64,000 bases of DNA from Diphasiastrum complanatum (Eukaryota; Streptophyta; Lycopodiopsida; Lycopodiales; Lycopodiaceae). The stretch is taken from contig CM055111.1 of the NCBI GenBank assembly GCA_029204225.1, positions 18,186,668-18,250,667 of the forward strand, written 5' to 3'. The position numbers and the translations under genes are program-made. The notes beneath the pieces were generated by a model that was not told the DNA's origin, searched no databases, and saw nothing but the letters and a program-made list of their open reading frames with translations. Shown here piece after piece: positions 20,521-32,910 of this stretch (the first letter of the stretch is position 1; every line of letters begins with the position of its first letter).

Positions 20521-22132
20521 ATATTTTGCATAAGCTTTCTATTAGATTGTTTTTGCATCTAGCAACTGATTGTAACGGGAGAGTTGTTATGCAATATGCA
20601 TGCTCTCTTATCCGTTCGCATTCTTCTATCTCCCTTGCCCCATAAATTTCTTGTGCAATAGGTGGCCATGTGTTATTTTGGATGGAAGGACACCATTTGA
20701 GATGCTATTCAAGAGGAGGTCGAGTGTCAACTTGATGAAAGGACCAAGGAGGATCCATCTTCAAGGAAAGGTATATCTGTTGGATATAGTGAGGTGAGTA
20801 TTTAGAGTCTGCGGTCGTTATGCTGTCGGATTGGTAAGCGCTTTCTATCATAGAGATTTGCCATACTCCCTAGTGCTCGGGGGCTAGATCGGACGGTCTA
20901 GGTTTGGTTGGGACGGTTTCATCCACTGCACTCCCTTATTGTGTTCTCGATGCTCAATCCTAATTGGAGGTCTTGGGGGACGTTTTAGATGATACTTTGG
21001 ATGTTGATGTTGAAGAGCCTACTACAAATCAAAAGCCAAGGATGACATCAAGGCAAAGGCAACAACCTTTGAGACTCACTTATGATGAAAAAGGTAAGCA
21101 AGTTGACTTCTTTCACAAGCACAGGCTCCTCCAACGGGCTACTAAATATCCAATCTTTTGCTTGTTGAAAAAGAAAGTTCATAGTGATGTGAGTTGGGCA
21201 TAGTCAGTGTTTACTGTGGTCAAGCCCACAAATCCTCAAACTTTGGTTGTTATATTGTTGAGATGTAAGGGCCTTGTGGTTTATGTTTAAACTTGGTCAA
21301 TTGTTTATAGCACTCTATTCTACAGGCTCATATGTTCAGAACTCAAAATAAGAATGAAAGAGGGGAAGGTCCTTCTTTTACCAATCTACCAATGGGAAAA
21401 CTCCAATCTAAATAAAAAATGTAGTGGATTATATGAAACCTCCTGTTTCTTTTATCTTAATCTCAGTTTTAAATTTTTAATGAAGAGAATGGTGCCGCCT
21501 CCACCACAAAATTTGGTGGGAGCAAAAAAATTACGGCAAAATTTTTTTACGTGCACCAAATTTTACCTTGTTTTACATGCACGTTCCACTCGAAAGATGC
21601 GGGTAAAAAAAATTTTACGACAAAAGGAACATTGAAAAAACAAAGTAAAAACAAAACTTATGGTAGGGAAGGATGCCTCCTTGGGTCATTCCGCTTTAGG
21701 AAGGGTAAATGTCCTCGAAGGGCGATACTGACCCCCCCCCCCACATCCACCAATGGGAAAGCTCCAATTTAGATAAAAAAAAATGGGGTGGATTGTGTAA
21801 AACCACCCCTAGTTTGTGCATGGAGTCAAGTTTCTTAGGTGACAAGGGGTATGCTCATGGCTGGCAACTTGCCTGCATTTCTTTTTAACATAGTTTCTAA
21901 TTTATACAGAACTAAGCAGTGCTCAAAAAAATCGGTAGATTTTCTCAAAAACCGATACCATAAAATATTTGACGATTTTTAATACATGCATAGATACCTC
22001 TTTATGAGTAATTTAAAAATTCTTCAAAAAACTGAGCATTTCTATAAAATGCAGGTTTTTGTGAGGATAACTCAAATGAGGTTTCCCGAGCACTAGAACT
22101 AAGAGTAGGGCCCCATGGGCTGGATACGTGTC
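20521..22132 (+). other. 1.6-kb segment present in duplicate A only
   Basis: It interrupts the duplicate at GCTGTGATT and ends before TCTTTTTC. Coding-like scraps occur at 20,640-20,800 (IQEEVECQLDERTKEDPSSR in one frame) and 20,964-21,203 (an Asp/Glu-rich start, then RMTSRQRQQPLRLTYDEKGK), neither recognised. Two copies of CCAATGGGAAAACTCCAAT lie at about 21,387 and 21,750, and a C10+ run at about 21,732. A MITE lies at 21,917. No terminal repeats or target duplication mark the whole as one insertion. Confidence 0.5.
21917..22094. mobile_element. 178-bp MITE, family M relative, with 9-bp target duplication
   Basis: The element starts CAGTGCTC and ends GAGCACT (inverted termini AGTGCTC/GAGCACT). 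It is flanked by AGAACTAAG at 21,908-21,916 and again at 22,095-22,103, a perfect 9-bp duplication of the size made by Mutator-superfamily transposases. Interior blocks (AAAACCGATACC, GAGGATAACTCAAATGAGGT) are related to the GA-tract MITEs. It has no coding capacity and would need a transposase supplied elsewhere. Confidence 0.75.
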
Positions 22133-23103
22133 TTCTTTTTCCTAAGTTAATCCTACTCAGAGGTCCTCATGTAAATTGCATCCACCAGAGGCTACAATAT
22201 AGGGATCCGGCTCTCCAGAAAAGTACCCTTTGTGAGGTAAAGATACCATTGAATTGTAAATGTTGAAAATTAGCAAGATTTTCATGGCGTTCTGCCATGG
22301 CATGCCAATGATCTCCACTCAAATAGGGGATCGCATGAAATCCATCACCTTTGCATTTTGAAGGGCAATCCTCTTCACTGGGCTTGGAAACACCTCAGGG
22401 GTATGTTCACCAGCGATGCTCTATTCAGTGGGCTTGGAAACACCCAATGAAGTTCAAAAATTCTCAGGTTTTTTGAGCTGAAGGGCTGGTGAGTAGACTT
22501 TGTACTTTTGTTGGTTAGAGAGGCTGATGCTCTGCCCTTGATCCTGCAAAGTTCCAAGAAATATCTTTCTTGAAGCCAAAAATATCCAACGCTCACCTCC
22601 GACCCATGGGTTCTTGCTTTAAGCATGGTCCTTTTTCTGCTACAAATGGTGATGAATTGGAGATGGCCCGTGTAAGCAATAGTTGCTAAGTTGAAAGCAA
22701 TGCTCAAAGAGAATCGGCAAGGTCCTACAACCAATCTGTTGGTTTTAACATTTACCGATTGATCTTGAAACATGTAGGAATCCAAAATCTAAAAATCGAC
22801 TAAAAATATGAGTAGCGAGAAACTTATCTCCTTGATGCAAAAATAGGAAAAACTTTTTTAGAATAGTTTGACATATTTCATTTAATCACTTACATTTTAT
22901 GTCAACTTTTAGAAAGTAGATATACATGTTACAATAAATAGCATTACTCTTTGGATTTCTTTTGGCAAACTTAAAGTACTTCAAATTTATGCTTGTTATT
23001 GAGGGTTGTAAACTCTTTTAATTTATTACCTAGTTTCAAATTGCAGAGAATTTTTTTTTTAAGAAGATTTTAATAAACAATTTGTAGATGCACTTTTGAA
23101 CTT
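22133..23103 (+). repeat. Direct duplicate A, right part
   Basis: Matches 27,729-28,697. A frame in the B copy (27,752-28,036) reads STLCEAKIPLNCKSSKLARV, LWRANDLHSNRGSHEIHHLC and SPLHWAWKHLRG, vaguely like the zinc-binding domain after LINE reverse transcriptase (KIPLK...W..RL.T...L..RG...LC), but most metal ligands are missing. In copy A the frame is broken. An internal repeat (GGGCTTGGAAACACC) occurs twice 50 bp apart. Confidence 0.7.
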
Positions 23104-23249
23104 AAATGCAAAATCACATGCTCCATCCCTGCGGCGTTTGGGTTTTTTTGTGGAACTCATCTTCCAACAAAAAACATTTGAACCATGCCTTTAATAGAAG
23201 AAAACAATGGCTACACACCTTCCCAGAATTGGGAGTGTTGGTTACTTTT

Positions 23250-23251
<2 letters not shown>

Positions 23252-23306
<55 letters not shown>
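23252..23306 (+). repeat. (CT)n microsatellite: MITE-free (empty) site
   Basis: On the minus strand the order is CATTCACGTCC, (GA)n, GTTAAAAGTAACC. In the five other copies a 211-216-bp MITE sits between (GA)n and GGAGAGAGAGTTAAAAG. This locus therefore represents either the pre-insertion state or precise loss. Confidence 0.85.
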
Positions 23307-23309
<3 letters not shown>

Positions 23310-23766
23310 CGTGAATGAGTCTATTATGGGTGATTGGATATGGAAATCAAGATTAACTACATCTAATCATTCTATTTGGATTTTTTCTTTTAGAAGCAAG
23401 TGAGAGATTAACTTCATCTAATCATTCTATTTGGGATTTTCCTTTTAGAAGCAAGTGAGAGATTAACTTCATCTGATTATTCTATTTGGATTTTCCTTTT
23501 AGAAGCAAGTGGGAGATTAACTTCATCTAATTATTCTATTTGGATTTTTCCTTTTAGAAGCAAGTGAGAGATTAACTTAAAGTATCGTGGCACTCATTAT
23601 ATCGCTCAATATTTATTGGCCAAACTATACTTGAAGTGTCATAAGGGTCAAAGATTAAAGCATTTCCAAAAAAAACTTTAAAGAGTTTACCTCTCATACT
23701 CTTGGATTCTCTGTGTGCACTCCATTGGCCTAAATATAATCATTGACAATCCTCCTTGTCCGAATT

Positions 23767-24434
23767 CTAAGGCCTTTGCATTGTTGGAACTGGTCCAATA
23801 ATCCAATTGCAAATTGCACATATTCTTTCAGTGTCATTCGAGTGAAAATTGACAAATTCTAGCATGTGACGAATTGTAACATGTGACAAAAATTGACAAA
23901 ATAGTTTTTGTACATTTAGTACATTTGCAACCTTCATTTGTGATGGAGTGGTGTCTTGGCTTTCCAAAGAGCAATATACTATATCGCAATCCTCAACCAA
24001 ATCGGAGTACATCACTATTACAAATAAAAAAATTATGACATAAATCAATATACATACATGTGATGGATCAATAGCCGGTCTACGTCGACTGATGGAAGAG
24101 CTTGAAGATGAACCAATCAATAGTTGTTCATCGCACTTTAGTCTTGCTTGTTCCTTTTTTCTGTGATAGAGTTCAATTTTTTTTCTTTCTCCAAATTATG
24201 TGGAGGTATGATAATTTCCCTAGAATTCATAATTCCAATCAAAGGTCATTGTAAGAATAAATTTGCAAGAAAAATTATACACTCATATTCAAATAACAAA
24301 TAAAGTGCAATTGATGTCAATATCAATAACAATATATACCTGCTATTGCGATCATGAGATGAATCGCTATCTGATGATGATGACATCATCGATGACATAT
24401 ACACACTATAGTCAACTACTCTATACCACATCAT
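23767..24434 (-). pseudogene. Unrecognised gene B, 5' exons (copy 2)
   Basis: Exon 1 (from 24,434) encodes MMWYRVVDYSVYMSSMM followed by SSSSDSDSSHDRNSR and a GGTATA donor. Exon 2 reads open from REIIIPPHNLEKEKKIELYH through RKKEQARLKCDEQ to SSSSISRRRPAIDPSHV. A further piece holds NVQKLFCQFLSHVTIRH and ICAICNWIIG. Acidic/Ser start, a basic helix and RRRP.I suggest a PIF/Harbinger-like N-terminus at most, because no catalytic triad was found. It is divergent from gene A with about 450 bp between them. Confidence 0.35.
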
Positions 24435-24891
24435 AAGTATTCATTATGAGATTGTATGTACTGAACAAATGTAATAAAATTTGTTAAAGACATGCCAACA
24501 TCTAATCCATGTATATTCTAGTTATGCTTAATGTAAATCTAATATTCTAGTAACATTGTTACCAATTTGACATAATATTACGTCATAAAATCTTAAAAAA
24601 CTTGTCAAATTACTTGTTTAATAATAATATGTACTATTTCTTATCTCCTGATTTTGTCTTGTATGTCAAATCTCAAGAAAAGTAAAATTTATAACAATAT
24701 AAAACTAGTTTTAACATTCAAATACTACCATAATGATCTTTGAATTGCTTTTTTTATGCTCCATCATATTAAAAATATATATTTTATGTAAAATCCTACA
24801 ATAAAATATTCTCATAAAATCTAGAAAAGATAATGATAGTGAGATTGTTAATTTTTTTTATTACTAAACTACATTTTTTTGTTGAATGTAG

Positions 24892-25264
24892 CTTGGTGAT
24901 TTTGGAAGACACATGACCGCCACAGAGTACAAACAAGGTTACGATCATGGATATGTCGACCTTAAGGCTTTTATGGAATCCCATGGTTTGTTTCCAAGTG
25001 TAAACTCTTAACCTTTATTGTTTTGTAATTGTTTACTTTGTGGTTTACAAGTAAGTTTAATTTCAATTTAATTGAATCTTTGATTCTATTTTGTAGAGAG
25101 GCTCTACAACTTCAAGCGTTCGTGATGTGGAAGAAAATGTGGAAAATAATGAGGTGCAAAATGTGGAAGAGAACGTGAATGAGAGCGAAGGGGAGTTTGA
25201 AGATGTGGACACCAACGTACACCTACAAGACAAAGGAAGCGAGGAGGGAGGAACTGATGATTAG
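24892..25264 (+). CDS. Unrecognised gene A, last two exons (copy 2)
   Basis: The first exon follows GAATGTAG at 24,891 and reads LGDFGRHMTATEYKQGYDHG then YVDLKAFMESHGLFPS, unbroken to a TAA at 25,011 if unspliced. The second follows TTTTGTAG at 25,096 and encodes RGSTTSSVRDVEENVENN and an acidic tail ending GGTDD at 25,264. Copy 1 (3,382-3,754) has a stop in the first exon, so this copy is nearer the ancestral state. Conserved spacing and reading frame between the copies argue that the sequence was once coding. Family unknown. Confidence 0.4.
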
Positions 25265-25952
25265 TAGAGTTTTTAAATTAAATGTAAGGCCTTGTAGAAA
25301 GCAATTATGAAGGGAGAAGTTATTCTCTCATCAATGTACTTTTTTTTAAATCAATCAATATAATGTTTTGGCACCACATCATTCTTGCAAAATTTTGAGT
25401 GCACATATTTTTAATTCATGAATGCAAATGTATAGTCTATTGAATGCACATCTATTGAATGCAAATGTATTTATTGATGTATTCAATGCAATGTATAGTC
25501 TATTTAATGCACATTTATGGAATGCAAATGTATCTATTGATTAATTCAATGCAATGTATCTATTTTAACACATGATTTGCATGGTAGAATGCACAATAGA
25601 AAGTAATGGAAAACACAATGGAAAGTAATGGAAACCACAATATAATGCATCAATAGATAACACATTAAGTTATCAACTAAATATCAAATGAATCAAAATA
25701 AATGTGAATTTACCTTTACTATTGTATCTCTATTGTTTTGTAATCTTCGCTTTTCCTTTTGCATGCACTTCATCTTTCAATCCTTTGCAATGAAAGCTCT
25801 TTTTTCATTTTTCTTATCCAAGCCTACATCATAAACAAAAAAGATCTTAAAACTTACGATCACAAAACACATACTATTAACATCCATCAATGAACTAAAA
25901 ATCCTTAATACTATCAATCTTCTCACTCACATTCATCCCCATCTCACTATTG

Positions 25953-26682
<730 letters not shown>

Positions 26683-26689
26683 AGTCGTT

Positions 26690-27170
26690 CTTATGAATGC
26701 CCCAACAGCTTTTGAGTGAGTTGGGTAACAAACATCAATAAGAACACGAGATCGTCACATTGCCAGTGGTGTGTGATGTCCTTAGCTTCCTGGGAAATAT
26801 GAGATCCATGGAGGATATTTTTGGATTTGCAAACCTTTGTAGGTGCCAAAACTTTTTGACGATGCTTTTCAGTAGCAGCACTCTCAGATAGGGGATTATC
26901 TACCCTGTGTCAGCGGTTAATTATGCTCCATAGGTGAATGCCAAAATCACAGAGAGAGAGAGAGAGAGAGAGAGAGATCTCGAAGGTTGTCTAAAATAAA
27001 CAAGGAACGTTCCAGTGACGTCCTCGTCCGCATCAACGATAATGATTCATTGACCGTATCTACTATGTATAGTTCTCACAAAAGCCATATACTTTCAAGT
27101 ACAACAGGTTTCCTAAATAGGTGACAAGCATTCAATGTAATTAATACACGGATGAAATCTATAAATATAT
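26690..27170 (+). other. Unassigned spacer
   Basis: No reading frame, LTR or structured repeat was recognised apart from the (AG)13 tract at 26,951-26,977. Confidence 0.5.
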
Positions 27171-28697
27171 AATCCAAGCACATATTATAAAACGCTCCAT
27201 CCATGAGACATATTATTTGAGCCTCCCAGTTACGTCGTCATTTTGGTTGTAATCGCTATATTATTGTGCTTCGGTGTAATATAGCAGCAGCATGCTTTTC
27301 TATCTGTGTATAACGTAGATGAATGCTTGTTGTGATTGAATGCACTTTATCATTGTTTGATCGCGCTTGGTTACTCACTCTGATCAGAACATGGACGTCT
27401 ACAACTCCTCAATTTCTGATTAGACGATGGTTGTCTTTGATGCCTAGGAAACTCGCGATATCATACTGCTCTTTCCATCTATTTCAGAACACGGACGTCT
27501 ACGACTCCTCATTTTTTGATGAGATGATGGCTGTCTTTGATTCCGAAGAAACTCGCGATATCATATTGATCTTTCCATCTATTTCATAAACAAACTTTAC
27601 ATTGAACCCATTTTCCAGTAATTCCACACACAAACCATTTCTAATCTCTTCGGTGGACTGTACTCTCATTTTTGTGAGTATGAACTAATTGTTAAGATCA
27701 TGTTGGCCAATTAGAGTACTTAAGCTGTGATTTCTTTTTCTTGAATTTATCTTGCTCAGAGGTCCTCATGTAAATTGCATCCACCAGAGGCTACAATATA
27801 GGGATCCGGCTCTCCAGAGAAGTACCCTTTGTGAGGCTAAGATACCATTGAATTGCAAATCTTCAAAATTAGCTAGAGTTTTATGGCGTGCCAATGATCT
27901 CCACTCAAATAGGGGATCGCATGAAATCCATCACCTTTGCATTTTGCAGGGCAGTCCTCTTCACTGGGCTTGGAAACACCTCAGGGGTATGTTCACCAGC
28001 GATGCTCTATTCAGTGGGCTTGGAAACACCCAATGAAGTTCTCTCTTCAAAAAATTCTCAGGTTTTTTGAGCTAAAGGGTTGGTGAGTAGATTTTGTGCT
28101 TTTGTTGGTTAGAGAGGTTGACGCTCTGCCCTTGATCTTGCAAAGTTCCAAGAAATATCTTTCTTGAAGCCGAAAATATCCAACGCTCACCTCCGACCCA
28201 TGGGTCCCTGCTCTAAACATGGTCCTTTTTCTGCTACAAACTTGATGAATTGGAGATGGCTCGTGTAAGCAATAGTTTCTAAGTTGAAAGCAATGCTCAA
28301 AGAGAATCGGCAAGGTCCTACAACCAACCAGTTGGTTTTAAAATTTACCGATTGATCTTGAAACATGTAGGAATCCAAAAGTCTAAAAATCGACTAAAAA
28401 TATGAGTAGCGAGAAACTTATCTCCTTGATGCAAAAATAGGAAAAACTTTTTTAGAATAGTTTGACATATTTCATTTAATCACTTACATTTTATGTCAAC
28501 TTTTAGAAAGTAGATATACATGTTACAATAAATAGCATTACTCTTTGGATTTATTTTGGCAAACTTAGAAGTACTTCAAATTTATGCTTGTTATTGAGGG
28601 TTGTAAACTCTTTTAATTTATTACCTAGTTTCAAATTGCAGAGAATTAATTTCCTAAGAAGATTTTAATAAACAATTTGCAAATGCACTTTTGAACT
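27171..28697 (+). repeat. Direct duplicate B
   Basis: Continuous version of the segment split at 19,958-23,103. It keeps the two 100-bp units (27,387 and 27,487) and the frame 27,752-28,036 described under duplicate A. Right of 28,697 the copies diverge. Confidence 0.85.
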
Positions 28698-28769
28698 TCT
28701 AATATATTATGTTTCCTTACAATCTTGTGGCCTTAGAGTATGTACATTATATATGGATATTGGTTGTCG

Positions 28770-29110
28770 CAGGCGTCATCTCACAGATTATTTAAAAACG
28801 CTCTGGAAGTAGACTCCGGCTTCGTTAAAAAGAATAAGGTGGCTTCGTTAAAAAGAATAAGGGGCCTGGCCGGCCAAGAGAAAGCAACAGAGATTGCTGA
28901 TGACGCTACACCTGGCATGCCTCCAAGCATCACTTCTCTCTGCTTGTTCATTTTCCAGCTTTGATTAGTGCTCTGAGGAATCTGGACCCTAAGCTTATTA
29001 GAGGAGTGGTGGAGCTAGGTTCATGGTCGTTCCTTTACAGCATCATCCAAACATTTAGTACAAACGGGACTGGTCTGAACGATGCACCCTTGCTGTATGC
29101 ACTCAGTGTA
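28770..29110 (+). other. Exon-like sequence of unknown gene
   Basis: After GTTGTCGCAG (28,771) a frame reads ASSHRLFKNALEVDSGF and runs to 28,961. After CATTTTCCAG (28,960) a second frame reads ALISALRNLDPKLIRGVVEL through FLYSIIQTFSTNGTGLNDAP and meets AGT|GTAAGTG near 29,108. The acceptor, the open frame and the donor suggest a real exon. A 22-bp tandem repeat (GGCTTCGTTAAAAAGAATAA) interrupts the first piece. No family recognised. This is one of few places here not clearly mobile. Confidence 0.35.
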
Positions 29111-30440
29111 AGTGTTTAAAGGAAGATGCTGCTAAAAAATGATGAATTCACTGACCTGATAAAATTCAGAATCTTAATCCGGCGTGAGACTCAATTGTAA
29201 TGTATGACATTTTAGATCTAGTACCGTTGTTTGTAAGTGATTCTAGACTTCAGCACGATATGGCAGCAACAATATTGATCATGAGATAGAAAGTTGTGGT
29301 AGCGAATGTATCCCGTTGCCAATTTAAAAATTTTCATACATTGTGTCAACATTTAAGCCTTTTCAGAGTTCAGCGGCCAGCTAGACTAAAATCTTACCAT
29401 CACCTCAAGTACAGGGCTTCACAGACAGGGATATTTTCTTTGTATTGTCTTGTTCTCCGTCAAGCTAACGACGCATGGATAGCAGGTGGTGCTTGTTCCC
29501 TTGATGAAACTTTGCGCTGGACGGTCGATTACTAAAGTCAAGTGGCTTTCAACCTTCATAGCACTATCTGGTAACTTTTCTAACATCAATGAACAAATTG
29601 GTTGCCAATCAAGCAATTAGTAATAGCTCTCAGATGTAATTACCATTCAGCTGAAGGTGGGAAAACCTATCCCAGATGAGCAGTTGAAGTCACTAATCAA
29701 ACATTGCTTTTCCCTGCTACTTAGGTATGGGTGTGCTGGAGGAAGAAAGTTCACGATGGAAAGGCATCATCATTCCTCGACAAGGAACTTCCGATCAGTT
29801 CCTATATAGGAGAAATGTGGTATTTCCTAGTTTCACGATTTTTCCAGTAAAAATGATGATTTGGACCCCTTCTAACTAGGAAAGGTTTTTTCCTAGTTAA
29901 AAATTGCATGTGCATCAATTGCATCTAGGGAAAACCTTATTTCCTTAGGTACATTTCTACCATTTCTAACTTAGAATTTTTTTTTCCTAGTTACAAAATG
30001 TATGTGTCTCAATTTTATATAGGAAATCATTTATTTTCAATATGCATCTTAAATTATAAAATAGTTTCCTTAGATATTATAACCCAACTCATATTTCCTC
30101 TATCGACACTTTGTTTTCATTAGACCCCTATAGCAATTAACATGTTCATTGAATGCACATTGTTCACAACTTCTAGAACTAAAGAATCAAATCAAGGTGT
30201 CAAAGATTTGTAGCCCCTGCCTTGATCCAAAAGGTTACAAATCCTTGATCTTTTTTTTTTTAAGAGAAAAAAAAGAACAGGTTGATTTCTTTTCAAAAGG
30301 CACCATTTACTCCGTTAAGAGTAGAGGATTGCCAATTGATTGATCAACTTAGAGTAAGCTTGTGTTTACGACATTTAAGCATATACATTTTATGTCTACA
30401 CACAAGATAGCCTGATTTTGGTCCCTGAAGAAACTTGAAG
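29111..30440 (+). other. Unassigned region, possible further exons
   Basis: 29,296-29,535 holds a short open frame (FRVQRPARLKSYHHLKYRAS) of unknown meaning. 29,820-30,100 is T-rich with a repeated TTTCCTAGTTA motif. Nothing firm was identified. Confidence 0.35.
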
Positions 30441-31387
30441 TTTCTACCCACAAAGCATTGCTAGCTTATGAACCGCAAACCGCAAGTCACCGCCATCGTC
30501 ACACCGCGACACATATAAACAACGAAAATGACAAAGGCCGACAAACCGCAAACCGCAACAAACCGCAAACTCCAACCTTTGGACAACGAACGAAGGCAAC
30601 CGAAGAAAACCGCAACTCAAAACTTGCGGTCCACATGTGAAGATCAAAACTCAACCATAATAGCTTTGTCTTTGGCTGCAAAGGCGACTACAAAATTGGC
30701 GCATCTTCATGATCCATGATCAATGAAGTACCAACAGGACCGACGAACTCCACGGATGAATGAGACAGCAAACTGGAAGCCGTTGTAGTGGCTTAAGCAG
30801 TTCTTGTAATCATTGATTGAAATTAAAACCATTCATCCGTCTATTCTATATATAGAGGATGAACAAGAGAAGGGTGGTTAGAGGGGTTGAGCGATTGGAT
30901 TATGAATGTGGGGATGAAAAATCCTTCACTGATAGGTGAGACCAGCTGAGTGATCAATCCAATAAGGACACAGATAGAAAGACAGAAGTAAGTATTCGCT
31001 AGTAAGTGTTATTGTTTTTGTTTTTGTTCGTAAGACACAAAGTTTTTCTTGCAGTAATGTGTTGTGCAGTATGCCAAACAACGCTCAATGGATCCATGTA
31101 ATCAAACAAATGTTTTCTTGCCTCTTGTCTATTATGCATAATCTTTGAATGTGTTATGCTTTCTCACTGTTCTTACAAGATCAGCTATTATTTGTTTTTC
31201 CGCACAAAGGCTCCTTATAATTAAATCAGTAGTAGATCAGCAGTGTTTGTCTATAGCTTGGAAGAGGATAGATCTTAATAAAAATCAGTAGCTTCAATTA
31301 AGACTTCCACTATATCTAGGCACATCAGGAATCTGTCAAAGAACAACATATTCCAAATAGCAAGATCACAGGAAGCTCATCAAGCCC
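30441..31387 (+). other. Unassigned, possible LTR-like sequence
   Basis: AACCGCAAAC-type repeats at 30,471-30,570 are followed by a TATA-like TCTATATATAGAGG at 30,845-30,858, then leader-like sequence. This could be a solitary LTR in plus orientation, but termini were not recognised. It does not match the LTR of the minus-strand Copia that begins at 31,388. Confidence 0.3.
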
Positions 31388-32910
31388 TTAATCTGAATCC
31401 TTGAATACCTTGACCTTCAAACTTAGCTCTACATAGAATCTTCTGTGTGCTTCCAAACTTAATGCTTTCATAAAAATATCTGTTGTCATATCTTGCGTTC
31501 TACAGTATTGCAATATGATCTCTTTGTTGAGAACTTTGCTTCTGACGAAATGATACTTCAGTTCAATGTGCTTACTCCTGGAATGAAATCTAGAGTTGGC
31601 TGATAAAGCAATGGCACTTTGATTATCACAAAATAATGTCATCGGAGCATATTGATTCAGACCGATATCTGAGAGTAAGTTCCTCAACCAAATTGCTTCC
31701 TTTGTAGCTTGAGAGGCTACGATATACTCTGATTCAGTGGAAGATAGAGCTATTGAAGATTGCTTGCGACTATTCCAGGAAACTGGACCATTGTTGAGGA
31801 AGAATGTAAATTTGGAAGTGGATTTATGAGTGTCTACATCTCCTGCCCAACTTGCATCTATGTAACCACTGAGTAAATTGAGTTTGTCATTGCCGACTGT
31901 TCCATAACAAATGAAAAAGTCCATAGTAGCTCAAAGATATCTCGTGACTCTGATAAGAGCCTTCCAATGTATTACACCGGGATTAGTCATAAACTGACTG
32001 AGAGAGCTGACTGCAAAAGCTATGTCTGGCCTGGTACAGATCATGGCGTACATAAGAGATCCTATAATAGAATGGTAAGAATACTCATGCATCCGCTGCT
32101 TCTCATGAATTGGTTGGGGACACTGGTCCTTTGACAATTTAGGACCTGGTTCCATTGGTGAGAGAGCTAACTTGTAATTCATCAGATTATATCTGACTAA
32201 CATGTTGTAGATGTACCTCTATTGTGTAATGTAGACCAACTTCTGTTTTCTGTCTCTATGGATTTGTATACCAAGGCAGAAATGAGCTTCACCCAGATCG
32301 GTCATGTCGAATTCGGAAGATAGCATTGTCCTGGCCTCTTTTATCAGATCGGTAGTGTTGCTAAAAAGCAATGTATCATCCACGTATAAAGTGATCAAAT
32401 ACTGTTGCACTGCTTTGAAGTAAACAGTAGAATCTAAAGAGCTAGGTGTGTAGCCATGATCAATAAGAAAAGTATTGATCCTTTGAAACCATGCTCGAGC
32501 AGATTGCTTTAAGTCATAAAGTGCCTTATGGAGTTTACACACACGATTGTGTTTACCCTCGATAATATAACCTTCAGGTTGCACCATGTAAATGTCTTCT
32601 TCGATAACTCTATTAAGATATGTTGTCTGTACATCCATTTGATGTATTTTCAAATCTGCTGCAGTGGCAAATGATAGCAAAAGTCGAATAGAAGAATGCT
32701 TGACTACTAGACTGAAGGTCTCAATGTAATCGATGTTGTATACCTGAGAAAATCTATTGGTGACAAGTCATGCCTTTCTCCCATTAATGCTTCCATCTGC
32801 ACTGTACTTGACTTTGAAAATACAATTGCAATCAACTACGTTTCTGCTAGCAGGTAATTTGACAATTGTCCATGTCTGGTTCTTGATAAGAGATGAATAC
32901 TCTTAATTCA
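31388..32910 (-). pseudogene. Copia element D: reverse transcriptase and RNase H
   Basis: Reverse transcriptase reads LSFATAADLKIHQMDVQTTY, LHKALYDLKQSARAWFQRI and the catalytic YVDDTLLF (about 32,375), then MTDLGEAHFCLGIQIHRD, a TAG, YHSIIGSLMYAMICTRPDIA, a stop, and RNase H (SGYIDASWAGD, ALSSTESEYI, FCDNQSAIALSANSRFHSRS, DIFMKALSLEAHRRF). Only a few stops are present and the catalytic residues are kept, so this is one of the better preserved pol regions here. No polypurine tract or 3' LTR was found below 31,388. Confidence 0.92.

Larger units (their letters stand above)
23117..25952 (-). repeat. Inverted-duplicate arm, copy 2
   Basis: Reverse-oriented copy of 2,800-5,760. It carries the minisatellite tail (23,390-23,580, four 55-bp units), gene B remnants (23,767-24,434) and gene A exons (24,892-25,264). 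It lacks the MITE that splits the GA tract of copy 1. The outer end near 25,952 corresponds to 2,798. Confidence 0.85.

Noticed and set aside
30444-30719. Overlapping ORFs on both strands at 30.44-30.72 kb
   Set aside because: They arise from stop-poor AACCGCAA-type repeats. No domain and no splice signals support them.
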